A DNA stretch of 64,000 bases. It comes from Haliotis asinina. Taxonomy: Eukaryota; Mollusca; Gastropoda; Lepetellida; Haliotidae. Within the stretch, counting starts at the first letter, position 1, and each line of letters opens with the position of its first letter. Made by a program: the position numbers and the translations under genes. This document shows positions 1 through 12,294 of this stretch, one piece after another. The stretch covers positions 57,335,673 through 57,399,672 of the forward strand of contig NC_090288.1 of the NCBI RefSeq assembly GCF_037392515.1, in the 5' to 3' direction. Under the pieces are notes generated by a model, which did not search any database, had not been told where the DNA came from, and saw nothing but the letters and a program-made list of their open reading frames with translations.

Positions 1-180
1 TTCAGCTGCTACTAAATATTTTTGTATGTTGTGATGTGTTGTAATAAAACAGTACGTTTTCATGTCACCATATGCGTGACGAAACATTTTGTTAGCAGTG
101 CTAATATCTTTAAATTATATCAGAGACACTTATTAACAGCTGGTCTAATGAATACTTTAATGATGTGCCGCGAATCGTGA
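1..180. repeat. Dispersed repeat R4, copy 1 (cut by window edge)
   Basis: This stretch resembles 8690-8880: both carry a CTGCTACT start, a TTGTAATAAAA block, a TTTCATGT block and a shared GGTGCTA/AGTGCTAATA region in the same order. No coding potential is seen. It is probably the end of an unclassified transposon. Confidence 0.55.
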
Positions 181-884
181 GTCAAAGAGTCTACTACAGT
201 AATCTACCTTCATTTGTTGGCACTGAATCGCAGGTTTCTATATTGTATTGTTGTATACAGAAATGTATTGCTGCGTGCTAGTGTTACGGTTCAAACACTT
301 ACTGAGATAAACACGTGAGCAAATATGGTCATCAACATTGTCAACATGTTCACAACAGCACAAGCAGTACCTGGGGAGAGTGACATGTTTGGTTTCTACC
401 CTGTCATGGCATTTCTTAATCATGATTACATGCTTACGACGAACGTTATTAACCTTTTTGCCATCAACATATGGACCCTGATATCCAACTCAAATGCCTT
501 TGAGAATGTGTTCTGAAATATAGAAACATTGTCCAAATGATTGATCTGAGAACTGTGATTGAGCCATTGCTCTGTTGGATGTTTTAGTGGCCCGTGCACA
601 CTATGACCAGATGCAAGTTTCAAGGGGAATAACCCCTAAACCAAAAAGCAACAAAAGAACAATACAATAACTATTGATCATATTCTTCAACATTTGAAAC
701 CTCTCTGAAGAACCCTGTAACTCTGGATGGTAAGCACAAGACGTAAAATGCTCAGTACCCAACTAGTACACCAGAGAGCAGGGGAGCAGAGATTGTTAAG
801 AGGCGACAAAGGTGCACCCCTTCACAAAAATAGACCCCGCCAGTTGTGAAACGGTTTTGCAATGCACTAGGTTGAATAGGTCTC
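181..884. other. Non-coding stretch
   Basis: Only short chance reading frames are present. No domain, splice-compatible exon or repeat was recognised. Confidence 0.5.
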
Positions 885-1127
885 CATCAACCCATGTTTG
901 CTACACATGACAGCTATGCTTGTCGTTAGAGGCGACTAACGGGAAACAGTGGTCAGGCCCGTTGACTTGGTTAACATGTCATCGGTTTCCAGTTGTGTAG
1001 ATCGATGCTCATGCTGTTGATCTCTGGATTGTCTGGTTCAGACGCATTTATTTACAGACCGGTGCCATGTAGCTGGAATAAAAGATAACTCACTCATTCA
1101 TTCATTCACTCACTCACTCACTCATTA
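885..1127 (-). repeat. SINE, type B (GTCTGGACCAGAC core)
   Basis: Read on the minus strand this holds the GTGAGTGAGTGAG head (1090-1126), a diverged GTCTGGACCAGACAATCCAG core, the GATCAACAGCATGAGCATCG block and the GTTAGTCGCCTCTAACGAC end. It is one of at least ten copies in the window and among the longest. Confidence 0.8.
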
Positions 1128-1824
1128 GTATTCCGTTGACCAGGTCAAGCTGTACATAACTTCTTGAAAAACCAATCACAAAAAAGTTTCGTCCTGATCA
1201 GACTGAACATCATCTGGCAAATAACTAAGGTGAAACGTGAGAAGATACTGATTACCATACTTAGTCTTAGAGGACCAACACAATCAATGATAACGGAAAG
1301 GTTCCACAAAAGTTGGTACAGGTTTTAAAGGAGTGGTAGGGATTTTCTGACACCCGGAACTAGGAGACAGTCAAGAACACCAACGTTTACCCCACTAGAA
1401 ATCAGATCTGAAGTCAAATTCACAAAATGGAAAGAAGCAGAAGAACTGCCTATGCCCTGAAGCCAAATATCCGAGTTCACCCATCAGAAAAAGGCAAAAT
1501 ATCCTTCAAAATCAAAGCCAATACCACCTAACATTTGTGAGAAGTACTGAATTGATGTGTGATCCGCAGCCATAAACTTAAGCTGCTATTTTCGGACTTT
1601 GCAGGAAGAATATCAGGAAATCCCCACACAGTTCCTCCAGATTCTGATCTATTTGATGAAACCACAGATGCCAAGCATCCATTAATGCTAATGGCTGTCA
1701 CACAGGATATTGACTGCTGTGTCACCTTGACATTTCTGCACATGGCATTTGCTACATCCCACCACGTGCTTGTGTCATTGAGAGGATTAAAGATTTTTTT
1801 CATATGATTTTGAGACGACCCCCG
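1128..1824. other. Non-coding stretch
   Basis: Two overlapping open frames of about 80-90 codons on opposite strands (1528-1807) have no recognisable motif and no clear exon boundaries. Nothing else was seen. Confidence 0.45.
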
Positions 1825-1995
1825 ACTACCATCGCATGCAGTCGATTAAAACTTCATCTAAACATAATCATGGGTGATTGGTCTATCAGTCACCACTCAT
1901 GACACCTGCGAGTTCTTTATTGTTATTTCTACTAGTCGACTGAAAGCCTTTTCTAACTCTCAACTAAAACAATCTTGACACAAATGGCGCAAGAT
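1825..1995 (+). repeat. Dispersed repeat R3, copy 1
   Basis: It matches 50780-50960 in opposite orientation. Shared blocks include GCATGCAGTCGATTAAAACT, ATCATGGGTGATTGG, CTCATGACACCT and CTTGACACAAATG. The other copy is organised as a hairpin, so this is probably a MITE-like element. Confidence 0.6.
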
Positions 1996-4150
1996 ATCAT
2001 ATCGTATCTAGTTCTTTACATGGAAAGGGGGTACAAGTCTGAGAAGGATTGGATTTCTTAGTCTGTCCAGTTCAATTTCCTTTGTCTTTTTTTCAAATTT
2101 CAAATGTAATATGCTTTCTAAATGCTACTTCTTTCAACTTTTGCAAAATTTTCAGCTCGCTTCTTTACTATTTCTTTTTCGAGCCTGTTGGTTCCAACTG
2201 AACCTCAACTGTTTCTTTTCCATTTCCCGATTGTAATGATAGTCTTCTCTAACCAAAATTTACTGTTCAAAACTTACTCATCAATATGGTGATTTAGCAC
2301 AACTTTCAAAATGAACATAGCAAGTTTGGCCTGAGCTTGGATATGCGCTGAAATTTGCAATTTGACTGCCTCAGGGGTAGGAAACCTGGGCAACTCCTCC
2401 AGTTTAAACAACATTTGGCTGGTTTCACAAATAACTCGTTTACAAAAATACAGAAATCTGAATATATGTTTCACAAAAGGTCTCAGATGTAAAATGAATT
2501 CTATTCTGGGTGAGCCGTCAATTATTGTTATGGGTTAGAAATTACTGACAGTTCCCTTTAAACTGTCGGGTCACAAATATGACATATTATCTAAATGTCT
2601 ATGGTCGTGATTCCTCAAGAAGTACTGACTAAAGTTTGTTGTCAGTTCGGTATAGACGTGGAGTCTTGGGATGGTCTTGAAATGTCGGTGTTAGCAGACA
2701 GATGAGCATAAATCCAAAGTAGTCCCTCAATACATCCCGTCAACAACCCCTTATATACCGATTATACAGTTCTGGATATTTCTAGCACAAGTCTTACTAC
2801 ACTAGAATCATCCCTTAGCTTACAACGTCCACCGGAAGCAAAACAAAGGGGAGGTAACTCTAACTTACTCCCACTAATGAAATTACATAGCCTAAGGTCA
2901 AGATAAAAGTTCAAATCCATACTCAGCGCTTTAAAGTTTTGTAATTACAAATAGCAAGAGCAGATAATATCAGCTCAAACACTGCCCAAATCACTCTGAA
3001 ACTTCACTCACTCAACCACTCACTCACTATTTCATGGGAGGGCACATGGTGTATAACCTTGGGGTTTATCAAATTATGTATATAATGTATTGGATCATAA
3101 CACATTCATGGTATATTAGTTCAGAGCCTAGTGGCAGAGATATACATTACATTAAGATCGCGAGACTTTGCATAAATTAGAAATACGCCAGCTACCTGCA
3201 AAGAGATGTTGTCGAATATCATAAAGTCTCTAGCCGTCGGCATCTCTGTAATCGGGGTCATCTTTAATGAACAGACATTAACATAGCGACACAACACTGT
3301 CACTTCCGACCTAAAGGTCAGCAACGGTTGATAGAGGCTTTTAAGATTCATTCCACAACGTCTGGAACCATCTTACCTTATAAATCATCTTAAGGAAAGC
3401 AATTTTATCAACTTACTTATTTGCTCTTGGTTTGGTTTTCTAAGTGTACAGTGTCGGTTTGAACCTCACAGGAGTTAGTGGGTGGGATGTTACATACGGA
3501 CTGTCCTCGTGGCTTCCGGTGTAGATCTATGCTTGTCAGTCGGATTACTGATTTAGACTTTGCATCAAATCTTTCCTCCTAGATGACCCAAATTACATCA
3601 CTTTTCAGTTTCTGTGCTTTATACCACTTAATTAAATACAGATAGTTGAATCTCATCATTATCTGATTTTGGTATTCAGATATTCAGCCTTCAGTTGCTG
3701 GTTTTACTGACTTTTTTTAAAAAAAAAACACCAGTGCTACTGGTTTAGCGTTGCATGATAGCTAGTTAAAATAGCCTGCAAAACACAGTTAATCTTGTTA
3801 CACGGAAGACATTAGCCCCTCTGTTTCACAGACAGCAGTTGTCATTTTGGTTACATTTGACAAAGATCTGCGATGTACGTACGTCTTGAAACATATATTC
3901 CCTGTCTTGAACATTTATTCCCTGTCTGGAACATTTAGTCTCTGCCTGGAACCAATTATGTTCTTTTTCATTGCTTTGTTTAGAAAGAGCATAAATAAAA
4001 AAATGACGCTATCTGAAATCCATGGGTGAGGCGTTTCTCTAGAGTGGTACAGCGGTGTGTACAAATAGGAATATATGACCTCGGGGTACAAAAAAATCCC
4101 CCAAATACACCAAACCTAAGAAAGCATGAACACAAGATAACTAGTTACAG
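1996..4150. other. Non-coding stretch
   Basis: Contains a short CACT-rich run near 3005-3030, a weak SINE type B relic near 3440-3560 and an A/T run near 3712-3729. No supported gene was seen. Confidence 0.45.
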
Positions 4151-4157
4151 CTGAAAA

Positions 4158-4164
4158 TATAAAT
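4158..4164 (+). promoter_or_regulatory. TATA-box candidate of the five-cysteine gene A
   Basis: TATAAAT lies 43-49 bases before the ATG at 4207, which would leave a short 5' UTR as expected for a small secreted-protein gene. The paralogues on the minus strand carry GATAAAACG at a similar distance instead. Confidence 0.45.
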
Positions 4165-4206
4165 ATCTATGCTACCAGAAAACAGCTTCATTCTCTCCTT
4201 TTCACC

Positions 4207-4459
4207 ATGAAGGGTTTGAGCGTGGTTGTTTTACTCTCCGCCATATCTATGGTCGGGGCCGTCTTCAATGAAGGTGACATGGCACGATTCAATTGTTCTA
4301 CGCCGTTTCAGATCCTGGAAAGAGACACTAACAATCTTGCCTCGTACGTCCGCTGCCGCTTCTACATTCCCCGTCGAGAAGTATGTCCCCGGTATCAGGT
4401 CTTAAGTCTCCGTACCAAGAGATGCGTGAACCCATCAGCAGCTGTCAGACTGTGCAAGC
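4207..4459 (+). CDS. Small secreted five-cysteine protein, copy A, exon 1
   Basis: Exon 1 encodes 84 residues plus one base and ends at a GTGAGT donor (AAGC|GTGAGT). Residues 1-18 are a signal peptide (Met-Lys, hydrophobic stretch, Val-Gly-Ala end). Cysteines at 30, 50, 60, 73 and 83 are spaced 19, 9, 12 and 9 apart, and the first sits in an N-C-S glycosylation sequon. The YVRC...CP...C...P...C pattern matches type-2 chitin-binding domains except that the usual second cysteine is absent. The frame stays open past the donor to 4626, but that part is intron-like and matches no paralogue. Exon length is identical to copy B. No exon encoding the family tail was found downstream. A possible alternative second exon after the AG at 4664-4665 would stop at 4715. 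Chitin binding is an inference. Confidence 0.75.
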
Positions 4460-5090
4460 GTGAGTATTGTTGGGTTTTTATGTGGTTCTATCCTTGTGAA
4501 TCTATACGATACCAACTCTTGGATATTCTCATAGATGGTGCTGATTTGTGTAGCTATGAACTCAAGATTATCTTTTATCATGAATGGGTAGATCAGATGC
4601 AACATAATACTCCCTTGGATTCATAGTCAGAGGCAAAAATTATTGTAACGTTTCATTTTCAATAGTACTCGTGTGCATGAATATCTGGTTTGGGCCAGAC
4701 GGTGAGAGAGTCTAATGTTAGTTACCTCGGGAGTATTTCCGCCATTATTGAGACTTGACATAGGGCAGTTATGCAGTTGTAGGATACATTTTATATAAAC
4801 AAACTTTACTCACACTTCGTCCGAGCTCTGCGGAACATCATTATTATCATCGTTATTACATCATTTTCACTGATGTACGTTGCACGTGTCATAGACAAAA
4901 ATAGCAATATATCCATGGAAACGCATACAAATGTCTTATTCTGAAATCCAAAAACACCAAAAGAAAGCAGTTCACCACCAGATCTATGTATGTGCCAAGT
5001 CTGGTAAAGAAATATTGAACGGATGTAAAGTTCTGCTCCCGAAAAGACCAATTTCGGTCGAAACAAAACTTACAGGACAAATTTTATGGA
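4460..5090 (+). other. Intron or 3' flank of gene A
   Basis: An acceptor-like TTTCATTTTCAATAG ends at 4665. Joined in phase to exon 1 it would add 16 residues, including one more cysteine, before a TAA at 4713-4715. The result does not resemble the tail of the paralogues, so it is only a candidate. Confidence 0.25.
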
Positions 5091-5160
5091 TAGCAACTTC
5101 TTGAATTTATTTTACGACGTTTCGGGGTTTATCCTAGCCCCCTCATCAGGTTGAGCTGAA
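5091..5160 (-). ncRNA. Hammerhead ribozyme core in a Penelope-type terminal relic
   Basis: On the minus strand, CTGATGA (5143-5149) is followed by a GGGG...CCCC stem with an 11-base loop, then GAAACGTC (5116-5123). These are the invariant hammerhead core elements with a two-base-pair stem III (ACGT palindrome), the minimal form known from Penelope-like elements. Stem I shows only two obvious pairs, so activity may need dimers or may be lost. The trailing GAAGTTGCTATCCATAAA resembles the sequence after the ribozyme-like hairpin near 26284, tying the two to one element class. Confidence 0.6.
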
Positions 5161-6484
5161 CTGAAGCCAAGATGTAACCGAGGGTTAATGCTAATTAATG
5201 TAGATACATGTAAATTATTTACATCTACCTGGGTATCACACTAATTCTGTACCAGACGACGGATGTAATAGGTCATTACAGGCCTATAATCACTATAGGA
5301 AATAAGGAGTCGGGCCACAGATGTGTCTGAGTGCTGACGAAAGCAAAAGCAACGTGATTTGGAAAGTCAACAAAATACCATGAGCTTGCCCAAGAGTGCT
5401 ATAGAGCTCCTGAGCTGAAAATAATTCATCATAATCCTCCCCGTTATTTGAATTTAAATTGATATATATCTTTTTTTAACCAACTTTAACCCGAGGGCTA
5501 AAACTACTGTACACAACACTGAAAATGTTCTACTGTGTTGAAACTAGTGAATAACTATTATATAAGTTTCATCCTAATTTGCATCATCAAGCTGCATAGA
5601 GGCAATTGTTACAGTGTTACAATTGCCCCCCATGGTTGTTGCCATATTGCATGCCACGTCACATGCTAACTGCAGTGGGATTCTCAAGTATTTCTACTTC
5701 AAGATGTGTCGTAGTATCTCAGTTTTACACTTGAAAGGTTAATTTCGTGCATGGCAGGAATTATTGCACTAAGAAGGTATTATTCCGTTTTGTGAAACAT
5801 TTACTTATCGATGTGAAAAACGACTGTTTCCTCTACTGTATCTCGCCATGAGTGAGCAGCTGAACAAACGACTGAACTTGTACCACAGGAAAGCAAGGGG
5901 AAATATATCTATTCACCTACACTGTGCTAAACTAAAACCTTTAGAGTATTCGCCCTTGTTACAAATGCCCCATGTTACATTTGACCACGATCTCACCTAC
6001 TAAAAGTCGCTATTCTCCTCCCAGCCACTGCTCAAAGAAAACAAAAGCATAGAAACAGCCATTGATTATTCCTTGAAATGTCTGAATGTCATGATGTAAT
6101 CCCAAGGATGAAAGATCTAGGTGCACTTACTGTGGTGAGAAAAGACAAACAATAGAAAATTGTTACATGGATTCTTAATAATGTCAGGGAGATCACTCAT
6201 CTTTCTCTAAATACTATCTTGTTTTGAAACAACGGATATCAACAACATAAGAATCACTGGAATCATTTGTTTGGCGAACTTGACCCAAATTCAGAATTCA
6301 GAGTGATAGGGTAACAGGATGATCTTCAATGTTATCCATAAACTTGTTCCACTTGCTATTGATATCTCCATGTTGTGACAGTGTGTCGTACCTTACACGC
6401 TGCTTTCACAATATTTTTCAGGTGAACAGTCGTCAGACCTTTGTAAATGTTTTGACGAGTACTAACCGGTGGGGCAGGGTACCG
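5161..6484. other. Non-coding stretch
   Basis: AT-rich. Probably includes further Penelope terminal sequence just after 5160. No gene or other repeat was recognised. Confidence 0.4.
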
Positions 6485-6660
6485 CACCTTTTCGCACATA
6501 GTGAGTATGGTTTAACGCCGCTTTTAGTAATGTTCTGGCAACATCACGACGGTGAACACCAGAAATAGGCTTCACACATTGTCCCAGTAAGGGGAATCAA
6601 ACCATGGCCTTGAGCGTCACGAGCGAACACTTTAAGCACGGCGCTTTCCCACGGTGCAAT
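6485..6660 (-). repeat. SINE, type A (tRNA-derived)
   Basis: On the + strand it runs from GTGAGTATGGTTTAACGCCG through CACCAGAAATAGGCTTCACA and GGGGAATCAAACCATGG to GTCACGAGCGAACACTTTAA. The complement holds a tRNA-like B box (GGTTCGATTCC type) and a TTAAAGCGTTCGCTCGT arm. Confidence 0.75.
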
Positions 6661-7154
6661 TTGTGGCGTACAACACGTTAAATGGAATAGATGTAGCCGT
6701 TGCAATAAAGTCTCGCGACACGGCCGTGAGTATGCGCGTGTATCATTGCTATGCAATCAATTGTTCTTCGCTTCCCACAAGTTGTATGCAACAAAAAATT
6801 TGGGAGTATACATTCTGAAATTCGTTGATATCCACAAATTTTATGGAACAAATTGCAACGTGGCAATACTTTACCCATAAGGTTAGCCGAAAGTTCCCTT
6901 TTCCCGAACACCTGGTATCCCCGCTGTTTAACTATGATTCATAAACACATGTTATCCCATGGCTTCAATTACAGGATTGACATGTCCATCTTGGCACAGG
7001 AACCTATTCATGCTGCAGACTCAAACCTGCTGAATAAATATCAGTGGTCAGACCACGAGGACAGAATCTTCATGAGGGAAGCTAACTGGCGTTACAAAGG
7101 AACATTAGGTTGTACCACACTTAAACCCTGAACCTTTTGAATTTACAAACTTCT
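6661..7154. other. Non-coding stretch
   Basis: Overlapping short frames on both strands have no motif support. Nothing recognised. Confidence 0.4.
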
Positions 7155-7290
7155 CACCATGATGCTATAGGGCTTTCGTCACGTCCAAGACCCGTTCAAT
7201 TCCTCACATGGACACCCACGTGAAGCCCATATCTGGTGTTCCTCATATTGCCGGAATGTTGATGAAAGCGGCGAAAGCCAGACACTGTCT
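7155..7290 (+). repeat. SINE, type A fragment
   Basis: Reads from TTCGTCACGTCCAAGACCCG through the B-box-like GTTCAATTCC, CCCATATCTGGTGTTCC and ATATTGCCGGAATGTTG. It is diverged and lacks the A-box arm and the GAGT head. Confidence 0.65.
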
Positions 7291-8689
7291 CACTTAATGC
7301 TTACCAACTAACTGCTACCTGGTGACTAATGTCACCACGACAGGTCCACACATTCGAAAAACATGGTTCACCCATGACTGCAAACAGGAAGGGAAGGAAA
7401 AGGCCATGCATAGTTAAATCTTTTTAGTTCACAATTTGGAAAAATTCAAAATTGTAAATTAAATAACCAGTCTAAAAAGCAGTTCATATTTAGAAACGTT
7501 TCGTCTAGACATCCAGTTGTAACTGATAGTTTTGGAATGTAGAATGATCGTATTACTGGACAGTATAGTGCCTTTTTCGTTAGTTACCCAGCCATGTTGG
7601 AATCACGAGTAACACCGACTTTGCTGCATCAGCAACACTCAACAAATCTGTGACAAAACTTCTAATACCTTATACTGACTATAGACCTAAGATTACTCGG
7701 TATATTCTTGTTCTAGCAATGGGACACCCAAGGAGGTTTAAATGAAGTACATCGAAGTAAACCAACTACCGATTACACCAGTGGTTAATGTATAATACAA
7801 GGTGAAGATAATTCACTCTCTATCCCTTGTGATGAAAGAAATACAGACACAACAGGAGGACTACAACATAGGTTCATACACGAAGGCTGCTTCCGGTCCT
7901 CTTAGAACTCTGTGTGTTCTTAAAGAAACTGAGTTTCACAAATCTTGATTCACATGTTGTGTACATAATGAAATGGCATTTTATGATTGAATACATTTGA
8001 TAGGGGACCGTTCATAATTCATGGCTAGGCAGGGGGTCAGGGGAGGTGGTGATTGTAGGATGGAGGATTTTCGCCCTTTTTCTTCTGAGGAGGTAGAGGG
8101 ATCTGCAATTTTGTACATGAAACTATGAAAGAATTAAGAAAATGTGCTTGAATATTGAGGGAAGGTGTGCGCACGCGTGCGTGCGTGTGCGTGCGTGTGG
8201 CTGGTTGGTAGTTGATTTTGTAAAGGATGTGCAAATGGGGATCACTTACTTTGTGCATACATTTTAGGGTGGCATTCACATTCTACAAGCTTTTCAATAA
8301 AAATAATCATCCCTAGCCATAAATTATCAACGGAAACGATTGGTTTCCAGCATTTCTAGTGTCCCCTGTCGTCATGGTTACTTGAATGTTGCTGCAACTG
8401 ACGAAACCTAACTCACCATACAGGTTGTATCTGATAGGAATCAGGTAAACCCTTAAATACGTTCTTGCAATGTTGATCTTTGCGTTACACTTTTGATGAA
8501 GTGAAAAGCGACAAAATTAGAAACAAAAACAAAATTCTGCAAAATTCTTTTTACAGCCCCATACAGCCCCATTCTGCCAGGCCGATTTCTGCCATAGGGG
8601 GCGCCAAGTGGTAAGGGCAACATGGCCCCAGCACAAGAGAGGATCACCCCCATCTGATGCTATTCGTACTCCGCAAGAACTGTGATATC
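7291..8689. other. Non-coding stretch with GT/GTGC microsatellite
   Basis: A GTGCGT-type microsatellite occupies about 8165-8202. The rest shows no gene or recognised repeat. Confidence 0.45.
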
Positions 8690-8880
8690 TTCTGCTGCTA
8701 CTGAATGTTTTGTTTGTTGTATTACCTTGTAATAAAATAGTAAAACTGTAACACGTTACGTTTTTACTTCCACTTTCATGTTGCCATTAACCTGATGAAC
8801 TGTAGTTTGGTAACGGTGCTATACTTTGTAATCTTCAAAATTAATTCAAGCTACTGCAGACTAGCTCTTAGGTAACATGA
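8690..8880. repeat. Dispersed repeat R4, copy 2
   Basis: Matches the left edge of the window (1-180) in the same orientation, including the CTGCTACTGAAT, TTGTAATAAAAT and AACGGTGCTATA blocks. Confidence 0.55.
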
Positions 8881-9289
8881 CCAAATATGGAGAAAACCTT
8901 TTTCAGAAATAAGCGATATTTGTTTAGACGTGTGTTGAATTATTTTCAGCACTTCTAAACAAACTACTGATGATATATTCCCAAAGAAAATTCCAATGTA
9001 TGTTTCTTTGATCAAGTTTCTAGAGTAATTACCACACCGCTGTAGGTACTATAGTAGGACCCTATAGTTATAGGTGGAGACAACGTGTTTCAATTATGAA
9101 CATTGTGCACGGAAATACGTTTAATCAGAGTGACGACTCTGGAGTATACAGACGAAAATGGAAGTGGCCTGTATTCAGTCTTGGGCCTCATGACCTCATG
9201 GTATATGTGCAGTATCTGACACAGTAGTGGTAGCAAATTCATGAGTCTGAACACCTATTTCATGGAGAGCAGAGGAAGGGACAACCAGG
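8881..9289. other. Non-coding stretch
   Basis: No gene, repeat or signal recognised. Confidence 0.4.
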
Positions 9290-11000
9290 GCTGCGTTTCA
9301 CAAAAGCCTCCTAAATTCAGGAGGTCGTAGCCCATACGCCCTTGTTTACGACCCTCTTCCGACCTCCTTTACGATCGTTTCACAAAGACGTCGTATCCAT
9401 GTCGTACCACGGGGTCCTACATCCATGTCATACATCGTTTAAGATGTACTTTGTTGCATAGCAACGCATACAGCGAGACCAAAGAGGCACCTGCGTATGA
9501 TGTTATTCCCGAAGTATTTCAAAATAGAAACACAGGTTCAATAACAGTGCAAATGCCATGTTTTTAATTGATAGCGCAGATTATCTTATCGTAATAATTT
9601 TATTCTCTCACTAAATTCCATTGAAAATTACAAGATAAAATGTATAAATCAGTTCCATTAATATTAGCAGTTTAAGTATAAGGTTTGAATTAATCGCTGT
9701 CCATTAACCATGTTGCCGTTACGTCTACGTTTGATCTAATAACACTAGTCTTGTGTAAAGGTTTAACCGTGGTCCGTTACACTAAACGTGTCAACTGTTT
9801 CAATCAATTAAAAACTTACAAAGAATAAAACCGTAAAACCTATATCCACATATTTGTGATATTGAACAAGGCTAAAGGTAGATACTGGTTTCATGAAAAC
9901 ATATCTGGACCATACGCTAAACATACTTCATAGTACTGAAAGTGTTTTCGGAAACTTTTTTGTTTAGTCTTGTCCATCCGACCTTCACCTCCAAGAAATG
10001 GCCTAATATGTACAACAATGTTGACGTATGACATCACAACCAATGACCGATTTCTTACGAAATGGCGGCTTCGCTGACAAGGGTACACAGGATTTTGTGA
10101 GGACACTTTCCTCATTTATGGGATCGTTTATGCATAAATGTGATATGTAAGTAATCAGCGTGACTCTAACTATCAGTGTGTTGTTATATGTTTTCATCGT
10201 TTTCACTGTAAGCAAGAGAAGATGCCAGAAACACTGATAATTACCGTTGTTCTGCGTAATTTTGTTTCTGTTATGGCGTCACGCTGCAGGAAAATTTTGA
10301 CAATTACTTATGAAGTATCAAATCTTTGAATTGTATCTGTTTTTAATTTCCTGCTATGCTTCTCTTTCTATGCATACAGGTATTGAGCCATTCAAGGAAA
10401 TTGAGAGCCGGTTGGATGTCGGAATTTGTTTATAAAGTGCTACACTGTAAAATCGGAATTTTTGTTTGTTTACGTTTCAAATTAGCCCTGTCTTTGTCTT
10501 CACCCCCAGTATGTTTCGTTGTATTTTGTCTCTGTTGGTATTGGTGGCAAAAACCAGATGTAATATCATGTTAACATGTGTCGGTAATTCAGTGATGCAT
10601 TTGTCGCAGATGACTGTGGAATATTCGTGATTTAATAGGAGGCTAATTCCGGCCTTCGCGAAACGAGATTTTGTAAACACTATCCAATATGACGGAAAGC
10701 GCATATACTCGCGTGAGTATAGTTTCGAAAGCAGCCCAACCGGTTCTAGGTTCATCGGCTGCATTTCAGATTTATCATTGGAGATAACATGAAGAACTGA
10801 TATCAGTGATCGTTAGCATGTTATTTTTAAATCAAATAATCATAGTAATCATCTTTGTACTAGTAGTGTTTGCGACCTCCTAAAGCATTTGTGGCTGTTT
10901 ACGACACACTGTAAATGTACGAGGTCTTTGTGGAACGGGGTAAAAAAATACGAGGTGGTCTACGACCTGCTTTACGAGGTCGGGCCGGTAAGAGGGCTTT
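9290..11000. mobile_element. Harbinger-like non-autonomous element(s)
   Basis: The left side begins GGGCTGCGTTTCACAAAAGC and is rich in AGGTCGTA/TACGACCT words (9330-9440). The right side (10868-10985) carries the same words in inverted arrangement, with TACGAGGTGGTCTACGACCT near 10950. GTTTCACAAA ends with GTCGTAAG words are characteristic of PIF/Harbinger termini. No transposase was recognised inside, and exact ends and target duplications could not be fixed; it may be two elements. Confidence 0.4.
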
Positions 11001-11164
11001 AATCTGTGCTGTGGAGTCTCCATCCTTTCTGGCAAACCTGGATGTCCCCTTCGCTGCAATCCCCCTCGTAACAAATATTGAACTATGTCAATGATTTAAT
11101 GATAGTTTGTTCAACAACGTTTTGTAATTTGTGGCTTAAATTCTGAAATTCACTGCTTTGCTTT

Positions 11165-11260
11165 TGATTCAAACGGACTGTACGTAGATAGATGTTCATG
11201 CTGGTTATCACTGGATTGTCTCGTCCAGACTCAGTTATTAACAGACTGAGAATACTGCAG
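11165..11260 (-). repeat. SINE, type B fragment
   Basis: On the minus strand it holds the diverged CTGGACGAGACAATCCAGTG core and CAGCATGAACATC block, without the GAGT head. Confidence 0.65.
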
Positions 11261-11417
11261 TAAACTTAATGAACGATAAACAACCAACAAAACAAAACAC
11301 ATAACAGGGTCAATCAATGTTCAGAAACGATAACCTCAGTTTTACTCTGTGCAGAGGTACGTCCCCGTGGAAAAAGGGACGAAACTCTGCACTGAGGAAT
11401 TAAGGTCGTAAGTAAAG

Positions 11418-11982
11418 TTAGTCCCAGTGGTATTCGTTACGCTCCTACACTGGGTCGAACAAAACCTAGTAGGAGGTCGCGTTAGGTAACCTTAGAGGTG
11501 GATCAGTCAGAGCACAGCTTTGAACTTTTACCCACGCAAAGATTTTTACCCGAACGATTCCGAATGCTATTTTCCCTATGATCGCTTCCAGGTGATGCGC
11601 CACACCATTGGATAAACAGTCGCTGAAAATAGCATTTTTGGCAATATCCAAAGCGTCAGCGGAAATATTAGTTAATGATAACCATGTCAACAGAAACCGA
11701 AAAGGTCAAATATCAGACTGAGTGTTATATGCGGATCAAATACTGCAGGTCAAATATCAGTATTATATGCGGATTTTCGTTTGTTTAGAGGCCATTGTCA
11801 GTGACCGGCGTATTTTGTAAGTCCTACCAAACCCTAAACAGTAGTCATTGTCTTATTGGTTAAATCCGTTTAGCCATCTTGCAATTGATTGGACGGTGAT
11901 AGGTTGCTCAAAGGTTGCCTTACGCGACCTCCTACTAGGTTTTGTTAGAGCGTAGGAGTGTAAGGAAAAACACTGGGTTTAA
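11418..11982. mobile_element. MITE with roughly 65-bp terminal inverted repeats
   Basis: The left arm (11423-11495) and right arm (about 11910-11977) are complementary. Both run from CCCAGTG through a GTAGGAG block to AACAAAACCTAGTAGGAGGT in inverted sense. The total is about 560 bp with no coding capacity. The TTA just outside the left arm faces TAA outside the right. The CGTAAGGC-type words suggest a Harbinger-related MITE. Confidence 0.75.
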
Positions 11983-12294
11983 GTTTATTTAGACTGCCTA
12001 GTATGGTGGCCTACCTTCAGCTGTTGGCGATTACTAGTCCATTTTACATCGTCTTTTTGGTGAATAAAATTTTCGTTTAACTGATATCAAATGACTTTTA
12101 GTTGTATCTGTGTGATATTCTAGTTTATACACTGTCTTCCATGGCGGGATTCTTCTTCATACTACGTTTAGTATTCAGATTCGTTTTCTGGTCGGAAATA
12201 TTGCTGAAATATTGCGTTTGTGACGTAAACGTGTAGTTAAATCACCCATTCACAACACAGTCACCACAACACCACAATCAGCAAAACCTTAGCT

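Noticed and set aside
4460..4626. Open extension of the gene A frame to 139 residues
   Set aside because: It follows a perfect GTGAGT donor that is conserved in position in the paralogues, and the extension matches none of them.
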